The notes below the pieces were generated by a model. The model had not been told where the DNA came from, ran no database searches, and saw nothing but the letters and a program-made list of their open reading frames with translations. Positions 10,395 through 20,475 of a stretch of DNA of 64,000 nucleotides are shown in pieces (within the stretch, counting starts at the first letter, position 1; the number at the start of each line of letters is the position of its first letter). The stretch covers positions 40,664-104,663 of the forward strand of contig NZ_JAAWWD010000063.1 in the NCBI RefSeq assembly GCF_021404545.1, read 5' to 3'. The position numbers were made by a program, and so were the translations under genes. Source of the DNA: Aestuariivita sp. Its GTDB lineage: Bacteria; Pseudomonadota; Alphaproteobacteria; Rhodobacterales; Rhodobacteraceae.

Positions 10395-11884
10395 GTCAGC
10401 AATCTGTAGGCGCGCGACGACCAGAGGCGTTCGATGGCCCGCAGATCCGTCTTTCCAGACCGGGTCAGCGGCCAGTCCGAGAGCGCGGCCACCTGACGGG
10501 GCATTTTGTAAGGGGCGAGGCGTTTGCGCATGAACGGTCCAAGCTCCGCCCAGGTTGGGGCGTCGTCGTGAACACAGGATACAAGCGCAATCACGCTTTG
10601 GCCACGGCCCCGATCTGTCACACCGATCACCGCTGACATATCGATGGCGGGATGGGCATTCAGGACGGCCTCGACCTCTTCTGGATACACGTTCCGGCCC
10701 GAGGTGACGAGCATCCTGTCTGCCCGACCGACGAGATACAGAAAACGCCGCGCATCCAGATAGCCGATATCGCCTACGGATATCGCATCCTCCGACCGCA
10801 GGGTCGCCCCCTCGGCGCCGCAGGCATAGCCCTTAAACACCAGATCGCTTTTGACAAAAATCAGACCGGGCTCATACGGCGGGGCGGGCTGGCCGTCCTG
10901 CCTGTGAATCGCGATCTCCACCCCTTCAAACGCCCGCCCGACAGAGTGTTCGGGCACGTTTTCCGAGCTTTTAGCGAGTGTTACGAAGCTTAACTCTGAT
11001 GCGCCGTAAAACTCACCAAGCTCGGCATTGGGAAACATTGTGTGGAGCTGCGATTTGTCCGCCCCGGTCCATGTCGCCCCCGAGCACAAGACCCACCGCA
11101 CGGCGGGGATTGTGCCGGTGTTCTGGCGCTTTGCGGCGGCCAGCAGCAGTCGGTAATGGGTTGGCACGCCGTAGATCACCGTGACTGCCGCGCGGCGGAT
11201 CAACCGGATTGCCGCACCGCTCTGGAACGTGTGGCACATCACGACCGTCGCACCCGCATTCAGCCCTCGGATCAGCGCATACAGAAACAGCGAATGGGTC
11301 AGCGGACCGAGGGCCAGCACGACATCGCCGGAGGTTATGCCGAACTCGATCCTGTCCGCCTCAAAGCTCTTCAGCCAGGATGCGTGCGTTCGCCGGTACC
11401 CTTTGGGAACGCCGGTTGAACCGGAGGTGAACCCCACATAAAATGCCGTGTCGGATGACGGCTCGTTCAACCTGTCGCCATTGGCGCGGCGGGGAGGTGC
11501 ACAGGCCAAGGCGTCAAACCCCTGCCGTGGATCGACAACCCAGGTTGGCGTGCCCTCCAGATCCAGCTCTTTGGCCCCATAGCACAGGCCGGGGGCGACG
11601 GCGCGGAGGGTCTGCACCAGCATCTCGCGGGGCCATTGCGGATCAAGAACCTGCGCTTCGCGACCCGACCGGGCCACGGCCAGCACCAAGATGACCTGAG
11701 CGGGGCAATTGGGCAGGCAGATCGCGACGCCTTGATCCTTGGCAACATGGGCGTCGATGTCCTGTGCGAACCGCTCTACCAGGATATCAAGGTCACGCCA
11801 CGTCAGCGCGTCGCGCTCAAAGCGGATCGCGGTCCGGTCGGGCTGCGTCGTGGCGAAACGGTGCAGGGCCGCGGTGACGCTCAT
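10391..11884 (-). CDS. AMP-dependent acyl-CoA synthetase/ligase (YhfT-like context)
   Basis: FYVGFTSGSTGVPKGYRRTH, VGDIGYLDARRFLYLVGRADRMLVTSGRNVYPEEVE; start trimmed to MSVTAALHRF. Confidence 0.88.
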   Translation of the reverse strand: MSVTAALHRFATTQPDRTAIRFERDALTWRDLDILVERFAQDIDAHVAKDQGVAICLPNCPAQVILVLAVARSGREAQVLDPQWPREMLVQTLRAVAPGLCYGAKELDLEGTPTWVVDPRQGFDALACAPPRRANGDRLNEPSSDTAFYVGFTSGSTGVPKGYRRTHASWLKSFEADRIEFGITSGDVVLALGPLTHSLFLYALIRGLNAGATVVMCHTFQSGAAIRLIRRAAVTVIYGVPTHYRLLLAAAKRQNTGTIPAVRWVLCSGATWTGADKSQLHTMFPNAELGEFYGASELSFVTLAKSSENVPEHSVGRAFEGVEIAIHRQDGQPAPPYEPGLIFVKSDLVFKGYACGAEGATLRSEDAISVGDIGYLDARRFLYLVGRADRMLVTSGRNVYPEEVEAVLNAHPAIDMSAVIGVTDRGRGQSVIALVSCVHDDAPTWAELGPFMRKRLAPYKMPRQVAALSDWPLTRSGKTDLRAIERLWSSRAYRLLT

Positions 11885-12550
11885 GCGGTCCGCCCGATCA
11901 GCGGCCGCGCCTTCGGATGCTGCGGAACAGCGTTCGGTGCGGACCCATGGCCGTGAGAGGGGCGCGCGCCGGGCGGGGTTGCTGTGGTGGCGCAAGGCCC
12001 GTCCGAACCCGTGCCGGTTCTCAACGCCCGATCCGCGCCGGGGCGACATCGGCGTGCGGTCAAACCGCCCATAGGCGGCTGCGCGCGCCCATGCGGGCCA
12101 GGTTCCTGGCGCCATCGCAAAGGATTGTTTCGCAGCCTGATCACAGGACACTCCCTTCTGCCGGTGCTCTGAGAATCGCGCGCAGCCATGACCGGCTGTT
12201 GTCTATCCCAAACCGGACGGGAGCGCCAAGCGTCGGGGCAGGCCCCTCCTTGCATTGCCGTTTTGTTGTCACCGGGCCCTGGCCGCCCCCTCAGACCTTG
12301 CGTATCTGCGTTGCCAGGACCCGCCTGCACGACGCGCATGGTGTGCGTCCAGGCCGGTTTGGCCCGCGCGCAGATCCCGCTCGCCTTTGTCGGTCTTTCC
12401 TGATCTATATCTGCACATCCGGGTCGTCCGTGAGCATCCTTTAGCGGCTTTATGGGCGTTTGGGGTCCAGGCAGCGCCGAACGGGCCCCGGGTCAATGGG
12501 ACGTGATGCATGTTCATTTGTACTTGCCGGATTTATGCTAACTCATTGAG

Positions 12551-13684
12551 ATGAACTTCTGGAGCCTTTCGATGCGCCCGCTTGCCTACGCCTTGGGTCT
12601 TGCCCTGACCGCCGTGACCCTGTCGTCCGCCGCCGCCGTGGCGCAGGGCGGTGCGACCGCCGTTGGGGTCAAGCAAGTCGAGCTGCGCGTGCTTGCCGAG
12701 ACCGTGCCGGTCTTTGCCGAGGTGACAACCGCGCGGGACGGGGCGGTCGCCAGCCGCGTGGCGGGCAATGTGCAGGAAGTGCATGTGCTGGCAGGCATGC
12801 GCGTCGCCGAAGGCGATCTGCTGGTCGAGCTGAACCGAGGTCTGCTTGAGATCCTCGTGGCCCAGGCCGAAGCGCAGATGGCCGAGGCGGATGCCAGCAT
12901 CGCCACCGCCCGGGTTCAGGTGGATCGCACCAATACCAGCTTGGCACGGATCGAGGCGCTGCGCGGCTCAAGCTCGTTCAGCGAAAGCCGGTTCGACGAT
13001 GCGCAATCGGATATGCTGGAGGCCCGGTCGCAGCTTGCCGAGGCGCGCGCACGGCTCCAAAGCAGCGACGCGCGGCTGGCCGAGGCCCGCTATCAGCTGG
13101 AGCGGAGCCTGATCACCGCGCCGTTTTCCGGTGTTGTGATCGAGGTGACGACGATTCCGGGCGCGTTCATTCAGGCCGGCTCGCCGGTTGTCCGGCTTCT
13201 CGATACCGATGCGTTCGAGGTGACGGCGGGCGTGCCTGCGCGCTACATTCCCTATCTTGAGGTGGGCCAGAGCGTGCGGGCCAGTGTCGAGACCGGCGTC
13301 GAGCTGGAGCTGGAACTGCGCGCCATCCTTCCGATCGAGGATCCGTCGACCAGGACGCGGTCGGTACGCTTTGCGGCGCCCGGACTGGCCGATCTCGACA
13401 ATGTGGCGGTGGGTCAGTCGCTGACCGTGATGATCCCGGTCGGCGCCGCGCGCGAGGTCGTGTCGGTGCCCAAGGATGCGCTGGTACAGGCGCGCGGGGG
13501 CTGGACGGTCTTTGTGGCTGCCGAAGGCAAGGCGCAGCCGCGCCCGGTGACATTGGGTGTGCCGCTGGGCGACCGGTATGAGGTGCTTGGCGGGGTCGAG
13601 GCCGGTGATCTGGTCGTTGTACGTGGCAATGAACGCCTGCGCCCCGGTCAGGATATCAACCCCAGCCCGGTGGAAACCAACTGA
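12551..13684 (+). CDS. RND efflux periplasmic adaptor (HlyD/AcrA family)
   Basis: Signal peptide; coiled-coil hairpin AQAEAQMAEADASIATARVQVDRT; LITAPFSGVVIEVTTIPGAFIQAGSPVVRLLD. Confidence 0.9.
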   Translation: MNFWSLSMRPLAYALGLALTAVTLSSAAAVAQGGATAVGVKQVELRVLAETVPVFAEVTTARDGAVASRVAGNVQEVHVLAGMRVAEGDLLVELNRGLLEILVAQAEAQMAEADASIATARVQVDRTNTSLARIEALRGSSSFSESRFDDAQSDMLEARSQLAEARARLQSSDARLAEARYQLERSLITAPFSGVVIEVTTIPGAFIQAGSPVVRLLDTDAFEVTAGVPARYIPYLEVGQSVRASVETGVELELELRAILPIEDPSTRTRSVRFAAPGLADLDNVAVGQSLTVMIPVGAAREVVSVPKDALVQARGGWTVFVAAEGKAQPRPVTLGVPLGDRYEVLGGVEAGDLVVVRGNERLRPGQDINPSPVETN

Positions 13685-16600
13685 TGGATGTCATCCGCTA
13701 TGCCATCGAGCGTCCCGTCGCGGTCGTGGCACTGGTTCTGATCGCATTGTTGTTTGGTGGTATCGCGCTGTCGCGCATCCCGATCCAACTGGCCCCCGAT
13801 GTCCGCAAACCCATTGTTGTGATCGAAACCAGTTGGCCCGGTGCGGCCCCTTCCGAGATCGAGCGCGAGATCGTCAATCCGCAGGAAGAGGCGCTGCGCG
13901 GGCTCGACGGGCTGGAGATCATGACATCCCGCTCGCGCACCGGTTCTGCCGAAGTGACGCTGGAATTCGCGGTGGGCACCGATATGAGCCAGTCGCTCCT
14001 TTTGGTGTCAAACCGGCTCGACCGGGTCAGCGGATACCCCGATGAGGCCAATGAACCCTCGCTGAACACATCCGGCTCGGACGACAGCCCGATTGCCTGG
14101 ATCCTGCTCACCGCGCAGGACGGCAACACGCGGCCGATGCCGACCTATGGCGATTTCGTCGAGGATGTGATCAAGGACCGGCTGGAACGGATCGAAGGCG
14201 TGTCGGCAGTCAATGTCTTTGGCGGCGTGACGCGCGAGTTGCAGGTGGTCATCGACCCGCGCCGCCTCTCGCGTTTCGGGCTGACGGTGCCGCAGGTGGT
14301 GCAGATCCTGCGCACCGAGAATATCTCGATCTCGGCCGGGGATGTGGACGAGGGCAAGCGCCGCTATGTGGTGCGCACCGAAGGCAACCTCAATACCGAA
14401 GAGGCGATCCGCGACGTGGTTCTGCGCTCGGGCGCGCCGGAGGGCGGGATCGGTCGGGTCCGGGTGGCGGATGTGGCGGATGTGGGGTTTGCCTTCAAGG
14501 AACCCGGCAGCCGATTGCGCTATAGGGGCGAGCCGGGGCTGGCCTTCAACGTGGTGCGCGAGGCCGGCGCCAACGTGATCAGCGTGATGGAGGAATTGCG
14601 CCTGGTGCTTTCGGAACTGGCGGACGGTCCGATCAACGATGCCGGGCTCGATGTGCAACAGGTCTATGACGAGACGATCTATATCAACGGTGCGATTGAT
14701 CTGGTGACGCAGAACATCTGGATCGGCGGCGCCTTGGCCGCTCTGGTGCTGATGCTGTTTCTGCGCAGCCCGCGCGCAACGCTGGTGGTGTCGCTGTCGA
14801 TCCCTGTGTCCATCGTGGCGACCTTTGTGGTGATGGCGATCACCGGGCGCACGCTCAATGTCATATCGCTGGCCGGCATCGCCTTTGCCGTCGGCATGAT
14901 CGTCGATGCGGCCATTGTGGTGCTGGAGAACATCTTTCGCCTGCGTGAAGAGGGCAAGAGCCGTCGTGAGGCCGCCTATCTGGGCGCCAGTCAGGTCTGG
15001 GGCGCGATCCTGGTTTCGGCCCTGACCACGGTTCTGGTCTTTGTGCCGATCCTGATCATGCAGCTGGAGGCAGGGCAGCTTTTCCGCGATATCGCGGTTG
15101 CGATCTCGGTCTCGGTCCTGTTGTCGCTTGTCGTCGCCGTGACCGTGATCCCGGCGCTGGCCAGCCGCCTGCTGCGCCCGGGCGATCAAAAGCCGATGCG
15201 GATCTGGGGCCTGGATCATCTGGCGTTGGGGTTTCGGTCACTGGTGATGGCCTATGTCCGGATGACCGTGCGGGTGCGCCCGATCGGTATCTTGATGGTC
15301 GTGACCATCGCAGGCAGTGCGGCGGTGGCGAGCTATGCGTTCCTGCCGCGCCTGGAATACCTGCCCGAGGGCAATCGCAATCTGGTCTTTGGCCTGATCA
15401 TTCCGCCACCGGGTTACAACCTTGAAACCACCGAGACCATCGCCGAACGGATCGAATCCGTGGCGCGCCCTTTGTGGGAGGCCACGCCTGCCACCGAATT
15501 GGAGGATGGAACACCCACCATCGAAAACTTCTTTTTCGTGGCCACGCCGGGCAATTCCTTCGTGGGCGCCTCGGCGACGGACGGTCTGCGTGCATCCGAG
15601 CTGATCCCGGTGCTCAGCCGCCCGATCTTTGCAGAGCCGGGAACGTTCGGGTTTATGGCACAGCCCTCGCTTTTTGGGCGCGGTGTCGGAGGGGGCCGGA
15701 CGATAGAGCTGAATGTCTCGGGTCAGGATCTGAATGACATTCTTGAGGTGGCGGGGCGGGCCGCCGGGATCATATCGGGCATCTTGCCGCGCTCGGACGG
15801 GCATCAGTTTCGACCCATTCCCGGGCTGGAGCTGGGCGCCCCGGAGGTGCGTCTGATCCCCAACCGGGTGCGGTTGGCCGATGCGGGTCTCGACAGTTCA
15901 GGTCTCGCGGCGACGGTGGATGCCTTCAACGACGGGCTGCGGGTTGCCGAAATCACGGTGGGTGCAGAGCGGGTCGATCTGGTGCTGAAGGGCGACCCAT
16001 CGGTCAGCGACGCGGTGCGTACCCAGGATATCGGCAATTACCCGGTGGTCACACCGGGCGGTCAGATCGTACCGGTCTCGGCGCTGGCCGATGTGGTCCT
16101 GACAGCCGGGCCGACCGAGATCCGCCATCGCGACAGGTTGCGCACCGTCACCCTGGAGGTACGCCCCTCCGACACGCTGCCGCTAGAGGAAGCGGTCGAG
16201 CTTTTGCAGCGCGAGGTCGTGGCGGTGCTGCAAGAGCAGGGCATTCCCGCAGATATTCGGCTCAGCGTGTCGGGCACCGCAGATCAGCTCAGCCAGACAT
16301 GGTCGGCCATTCAGATCAATCTCGCGGTTGCGCTGATCATCGTGTTTCTGGTGATGGCCATCCTGTTCGAGAGCTTCGTGCTGCCGCTGGTGATCATGAT
16401 CTCCGTTCCCGTCGCCGCGGCGGGCGGGGTTGGAGGCCTTGCGCTGCTGAACACATATCAGACCCAACCGCTCGATATGCTGACACTCTTGGGTTTTGTC
16501 ATCCTGGTGGGGATCGTGGTGAACAATGCGATCTTGATCGTGCACCAGACCCTTTATCATCTGCGCGTCGACGGGATGGAGCCGATCGCGGCCATTGAAG

Positions 16601-16845
16601 AGGCCACGCATAACCGTATTCGTCCGATTTTCATGTCGACCCTGACCAGTGTGATGGGGATGATGCCCTTGATCATCTTTCCGGGCGAAGGGTCCGAGCT
16701 CTACCGGGGTTTGGGCGCGGTTGTGGTCGGTGGCCTGTCGATGTCTGCGTTCCTGACCCTGCTGACCGTTCCGCCGCTTTTGCGGCTTTGCGTGCGCAAA
16801 CCCGATCCCAAGGAGCTTTCGGCCGGACAGGTTCGCGAGGCGTAG
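13684..16845 (+). CDS. RND efflux permease (AcrB/HAE family)
   Basis: 1053 aa; MDVIRYAIERPVAVVALVLIALLFGGIALSRIPIQLAPD; TGA/ATG overlap with the adaptor. Confidence 0.95.
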   Translation: MDVIRYAIERPVAVVALVLIALLFGGIALSRIPIQLAPDVRKPIVVIETSWPGAAPSEIEREIVNPQEEALRGLDGLEIMTSRSRTGSAEVTLEFAVGTDMSQSLLLVSNRLDRVSGYPDEANEPSLNTSGSDDSPIAWILLTAQDGNTRPMPTYGDFVEDVIKDRLERIEGVSAVNVFGGVTRELQVVIDPRRLSRFGLTVPQVVQILRTENISISAGDVDEGKRRYVVRTEGNLNTEEAIRDVVLRSGAPEGGIGRVRVADVADVGFAFKEPGSRLRYRGEPGLAFNVVREAGANVISVMEELRLVLSELADGPINDAGLDVQQVYDETIYINGAIDLVTQNIWIGGALAALVLMLFLRSPRATLVVSLSIPVSIVATFVVMAITGRTLNVISLAGIAFAVGMIVDAAIVVLENIFRLREEGKSRREAAYLGASQVWGAILVSALTTVLVFVPILIMQLEAGQLFRDIAVAISVSVLLSLVVAVTVIPALASRLLRPGDQKPMRIWGLDHLALGFRSLVMAYVRMTVRVRPIGILMVVTIAGSAAVASYAFLPRLEYLPEGNRNLVFGLIIPPPGYNLETTETIAERIESVARPLWEATPATELEDGTPTIENFFFVATPGNSFVGASATDGLRASELIPVLSRPIFAEPGTFGFMAQPSLFGRGVGGGRTIELNVSGQDLNDILEVAGRAAGIISGILPRSDGHQFRPIPGLELGAPEVRLIPNRVRLADAGLDSSGLAATVDAFNDGLRVAEITVGAERVDLVLKGDPSVSDAVRTQDIGNYPVVTPGGQIVPVSALADVVLTAGPTEIRHRDRLRTVTLEVRPSDTLPLEEAVELLQREVVAVLQEQGIPADIRLSVSGTADQLSQTWSAIQINLAVALIIVFLVMAILFESFVLPLVIMISVPVAAAGGVGGLALLNTYQTQPLDMLTLLGFVILVGIVVNNAILIVHQTLYHLRVDGMEPIAAIEEATHNRIRPIFMSTLTSVMGMMPLIIFPGEGSELYRGLGAVVVGGLSMSAFLTLLTVPPLLRLCVRKPDPKELSAGQVREA

Positions 16846-16924
16846 CGCGCCTGATCCTTCGCCCGAAAGCTGTTCGGCGTTCAGGCGGTCGGGGCCGTTC
16901 AAGCGCCGGTCTGCCTCCGGGCGT

Positions 16925-17025
16925 CCAGAAAATGACACATTTTCTGGGAAGATTTTGACGCAAAATCTGGGTCACGCGCATGTAGAAACTGCGTCAGTTT
17001 CTTCCCAGATTTTGCGTCAAAATCT
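16925..17025. repeat. Four-palindrome cluster between convergent genes (copy 1)
   Basis: CCAGAAAATG-ACA-CATTTTCTGG (16925-16947); AGATTTTG-ACG-CAAAATCT (16950-16968); AGAAACTG-CGT-CAGTTTCT (16984-17002); AGATTTTG-CGT-CAAAATCT (17007-17025). Confidence 0.9.
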
Positions 17026-17027
17026 GA

Positions 17028-18746
17028 TCAGTCGCGCGTGCCGGAAAACCGTGTTTGCCAGTCTTCGCGTTGCTCGTCGGTGATCTTGGCAAACAAGACA
17101 TCCGGCACCGTAAATGCATGCCCGCCGGGCAAAGCGCGCAGCGCCGCGTCCACATCGGTCGGCCAATCGGTCTCAAGCGTGTTCATCGCGCTCAGCATCC
17201 GGGCCGAGGCCGTGGGGATGAAAGGCGCCGAGATCACCGCATAGAACCGGATCAGGTTCAGACCCATCCGCACCTGTGCGGCGGCCCGCTCAGGGTCTTC
17301 CTTGACCGTGGCCCAAGGGGCGGCCGATTGCAGATACTCGTTCCCGGCCACCCAGATCGCACGCAGCTCTTGCGCGGATTTGCGGACCTCCATCGCCTCC
17401 ATGCAGGTCTCGTAGCGGCGCAGACGGGCTTGCAAATCCGCAATCAAGACCTCTTCCTGCGCACCGTAAGCGCCCCCGTCGGGCACGGCTTCGCCGAATT
17501 TCGACCGGCAGAATTTGGTAATGCGGCTTACGAAATTGCCCAGTACATCGGCCAGGTCCTTGTTCACCGACGCCTGGAAATTCTCCCATGTGAACTCACT
17601 GTCCGAGCTTTCGGGCGCATGGCTGAGAAGCCACCAGCGCCAATAGTCGGCAGGCAGGATCTCCAGCGCCTGATCCATGAACACGCCGCGCCCCTGGCTG
17701 GTCGAGAATTGCCCGCCATCGTAATTCAGATAGTTGAACGACTTGATGTAATCGACCATCTTCCAGGGCTCGCCCGACCCGATCAGCGTGGCCGGAAAGC
17801 TCAGCGTGTGAAAGGGGACGTTGTCCTTGCCCATGAACTGGGTATAGCGCACATCCTGCGCGCCCTTGTCGGTGCGCCACCACCGCTCCCACTCGGCGTC
17901 CGCGCGACCCGTGGCTTCGGCCCATTCGCCCGCGCAGGCGATATATTCGATGGGCGCATCGAACCAGACATAAAAGACCTTACCCTCCATGCCCGGCCAA
18001 TCGTCATCGCCCTTTTTGACCGGAATGCCCCAGTCGAGATCGCGCGTGATGCCGCGATCCTGCAACCCGTCGCCATCATGCAGCCATTTCTTGGCGATCG
18101 AGGTGGTCAGGATCGGCCAGTCGGTCTTGCCATCGATCCAGGCGTCGAGCTGATCTTTCAGCCCGGATTGACGCAGATATAGATGCTTGGTCTCGCGCAC
18201 CTCCAGATCGGTAGATCCGGAGATTGCGCTTCGCGGCTCGATCAGATCGGTGGGATCGAGCTGTTTGGTGCAGTTCTCGCACTGATCCCCGCGCGCCTTG
18301 TCATATCCGCAATTGGGGCAGGTGCCTTCGATATAGCGGTCGGGCAGAAAGCGGCCATCGGCATTGGAATAGACCTGCTTTTCGCTGACCTCACCGATCA
18401 GCCCAGCCTCGGCCAGACGGCCCGCGAAATGCTGGGTCAGCCGGTGGTTCTGCGGGCTGGAGGAGCGTCCGAAATGATCGAATGACAGACCGAACCCCTT
18501 GGCGATCTCGGCCTGGATCGCGTGCATCTCGCGGCAATACTCCGCCACGGGCTTGCCTGCCTTGGCAGCGGCCAGCTCGGCGGGGGTGCCATGCTCGTCG
18601 GTGGCACATAAAAACAGCACCTCATGGCCACGTCCGCGCTGGTAGCGCGCATAGAGATCGGCTGGCAACTGGCTGCCTACCAGATTGCCCAGATGCTTGA
18701 TCCCGTTGATATAGGGAATGGCCGAGGTGATAAGGTGACGGGTCAT
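17028..18746 (-). CDS. metG: Methionyl-tRNA synthetase
   Basis: [35 protein letters not shown]; zinc knuckle [17 protein letters not shown]. Confidence 0.97.
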   Translation of the reverse strand: MTRHLITSAIPYINGIKHLGNLVGSQLPADLYARYQRGRGHEVLFLCATDEHGTPAELAAAKAGKPVAEYCREMHAIQAEIAKGFGLSFDHFGRSSSPQNHRLTQHFAGRLAEAGLIGEVSEKQVYSNADGRFLPDRYIEGTCPNCGYDKARGDQCENCTKQLDPTDLIEPRSAISGSTDLEVRETKHLYLRQSGLKDQLDAWIDGKTDWPILTTSIAKKWLHDGDGLQDRGITRDLDWGIPVKKGDDDWPGMEGKVFYVWFDAPIEYIACAGEWAEATGRADAEWERWWRTDKGAQDVRYTQFMGKDNVPFHTLSFPATLIGSGEPWKMVDYIKSFNYLNYDGGQFSTSQGRGVFMDQALEILPADYWRWWLLSHAPESSDSEFTWENFQASVNKDLADVLGNFVSRITKFCRSKFGEAVPDGGAYGAQEEVLIADLQARLRRYETCMEAMEVRKSAQELRAIWVAGNEYLQSAAPWATVKEDPERAAAQVRMGLNLIRFYAVISAPFIPTASARMLSAMNTLETDWPTDVDAALRALPGGHAFTVPDVLFAKITDEQREDWQTRFSGTRD

Positions 18747-18825
18747 GCGCGCCTGCTTTGCAACAAAAAAGGGTCCGGGACTGAGCCGCTGCTTTAGCGT
18801 ATTGACTGGGCGGTGACCAGATGGC

Positions 18826-20067
18826 TCAACTGTCCGCGTCGGTCTTTGAGCGGTCGCGTTGGCTGCCCATCAACCGGCCGATGATAAAGCTGGTGCGCGG
18901 TGCATAGACAAAGGCGGTGCGTTCGGTCCGGGTGGGCCGTGCCCGCATCCGGGTCAGGCCAAAGACCACCAGCACCACATGTCCCACCGCGATCAGCACA
19001 AAGAGGGCAGGCGGGCCATAAAGCCCGATCAGGACAGAGGCCAGATAAGGCGCTGCGATCGCCCCGGAAGCGAACCAGAACATCAGCGCCGCGGACAGCT
19101 CCACCCGTTCATGGCTCTGGGCGAAATCATGGGCATGCGCGGCGGCCACAGAATAGATCGGGAAGCTGGTGAACCCAAACAGCCCCGCCATCAGCATCAC
19201 ACCCATGGTGCCCACATCCTGCGCGGCAATCGTGATCCCGCAACTGATCGTGGCGGCGACCGACAGCCAGATCAGCACCCAGCGGCGGTCATACTTGTCC
19301 GCCAGCCAGCCGACGGGGTATTGCGCCAGTGCGCCGCCCAGAACGAAGGCGGCCAGAAACCAGGCGATCTGATCGATGCTCAGCCCGACCTCTTGCCCGT
19401 AAAGCGGACCCACCATCCGAAATGACGCGCCCGAAAGCGCCGCCACCACCACCCCTGCCGCCGCCAGCGGCGAGCGTGCGACCGCCAGCATCGGTTTCAG
19501 GCGTGGTGCGCTGGGGATCTCGGGCTGTTTGATCCGGGTCAGCGTGAGCGGCAGGATCGCGGCACAACAGATGATCGCCAGGATGTTGTAGGAGATGTAC
19601 GAGGCGGGCTCCAATACGCTGATCACCATCTGGGCGGCCAGCGACCCGGTCATATCGACCAGGCGGTAAACGCCCATGGCGCGCCCACGCGTCGCGTTGG
19701 TGACCTTGGCCTGAAGCCAGCTTTCGATCACCGTATAACAACCGGCCACACACATGCCCGACGCGATCCGCATCAGGGCCCAGGCATAGGGATCGATCAC
19801 CAGCATATGGGCCAGAAGGCCAATCGCCCCGGCTGCGGTAAAGGCCGCGAAGGCCCGCGAATGACCGACCGCCCCCATCAGCCGGGGCGCCCACCAGCAA
19901 CCGATAAAAAAGCCCAGAAAATGCGCCGAGCCCAAAAGGCCGATCTCTTGCGTCGAAAACGACAGTGCAATGCCCGAGAGCGCATCCAGAGGGCCCAGAC
20001 CGCCGGAGGAGAGTTGCATCAGCAAGACCGACAGGAACAGGGCCGCAAATGAAATCAGCATACGCAT
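18826..20067 (-). CDS. MFS transporter (YcaD-like)
   Basis: 413 aa, 12-[39 protein letters not shown]. Confidence 0.87.
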   Translation of the reverse strand: MRMLISFAALFLSVLLMQLSSGGLGPLDALSGIALSFSTQEIGLLGSAHFLGFFIGCWWAPRLMGAVGHSRAFAAFTAAGAIGLLAHMLVIDPYAWALMRIASGMCVAGCYTVIESWLQAKVTNATRGRAMGVYRLVDMTGSLAAQMVISVLEPASYISYNILAIICCAAILPLTLTRIKQPEIPSAPRLKPMLAVARSPLAAAGVVVAALSGASFRMVGPLYGQEVGLSIDQIAWFLAAFVLGGALAQYPVGWLADKYDRRWVLIWLSVAATISCGITIAAQDVGTMGVMLMAGLFGFTSFPIYSVAAAHAHDFAQSHERVELSAALMFWFASGAIAAPYLASVLIGLYGPPALFVLIAVGHVVLVVFGLTRMRARPTRTERTAFVYAPRTSFIIGRLMGSQRDRSKTDADS

Positions 20068-20286
20068 TTGCGCCCACCGTCGCAGTGTTGGTGCGCATCG
20101 CTTGTGCTTAATCGACCAAGTCAGGTCGTTTTTCGCCGTTCCTGCCCGGCAGATGCGCAGGCATCGTCAAAGCGGTCCTGGAAGGGCCGAACCGGACCCA
20201 ATTTGCAGATCACCCTGTCTGTACCCGACGGGCAGACATCGCGCTTGACGCCGAAAATCGGTTGAAATATGCACCAACCCTGCTGG

Positions 20287-20360
20287 GCGGGTATGGTGAA
20301 ATGGTATCATAAGAGCCTTCCAAGCTTAAGGTGCGGGTTCGATTCCCGCTACCCGCTCCA
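20287..20360 (+). tRNA. tRNA-Gly (anticodon TCC), CCA encoded
   Basis: Acceptor GCGGGTA/TACCCGC, anticodon loop CTTCCAA, T arm GCGGGTTCGATTCCCGC, 3' TCCA. Confidence 0.95.
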
Positions 20361-20475
20361 GCCTGTGCTCTCATACCAGACCCCTTTGCTTGAACATCGC
20401 TCCGCTCGCGGGGCGCGGCATCTGGCCGCTTGACCATTACGCGCCTGGCGGTCAAGAAACACCGACCTTAAATGC

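Noticed and set aside
11885-12550. Several 60-175-aa ORFs in the gap between the acyl-CoA ligase and the RND adaptor
   Set aside because: Overlapping in multiple frames, Arg/Pro/Gly-rich, no motifs; treated as noncoding or decayed sequence.
16925-17025. Possible CRISPR-like array of palindromes
   Set aside because: Units have different arm sequences, no uniform repeat or spacer lengths, and no cas genes in the window.
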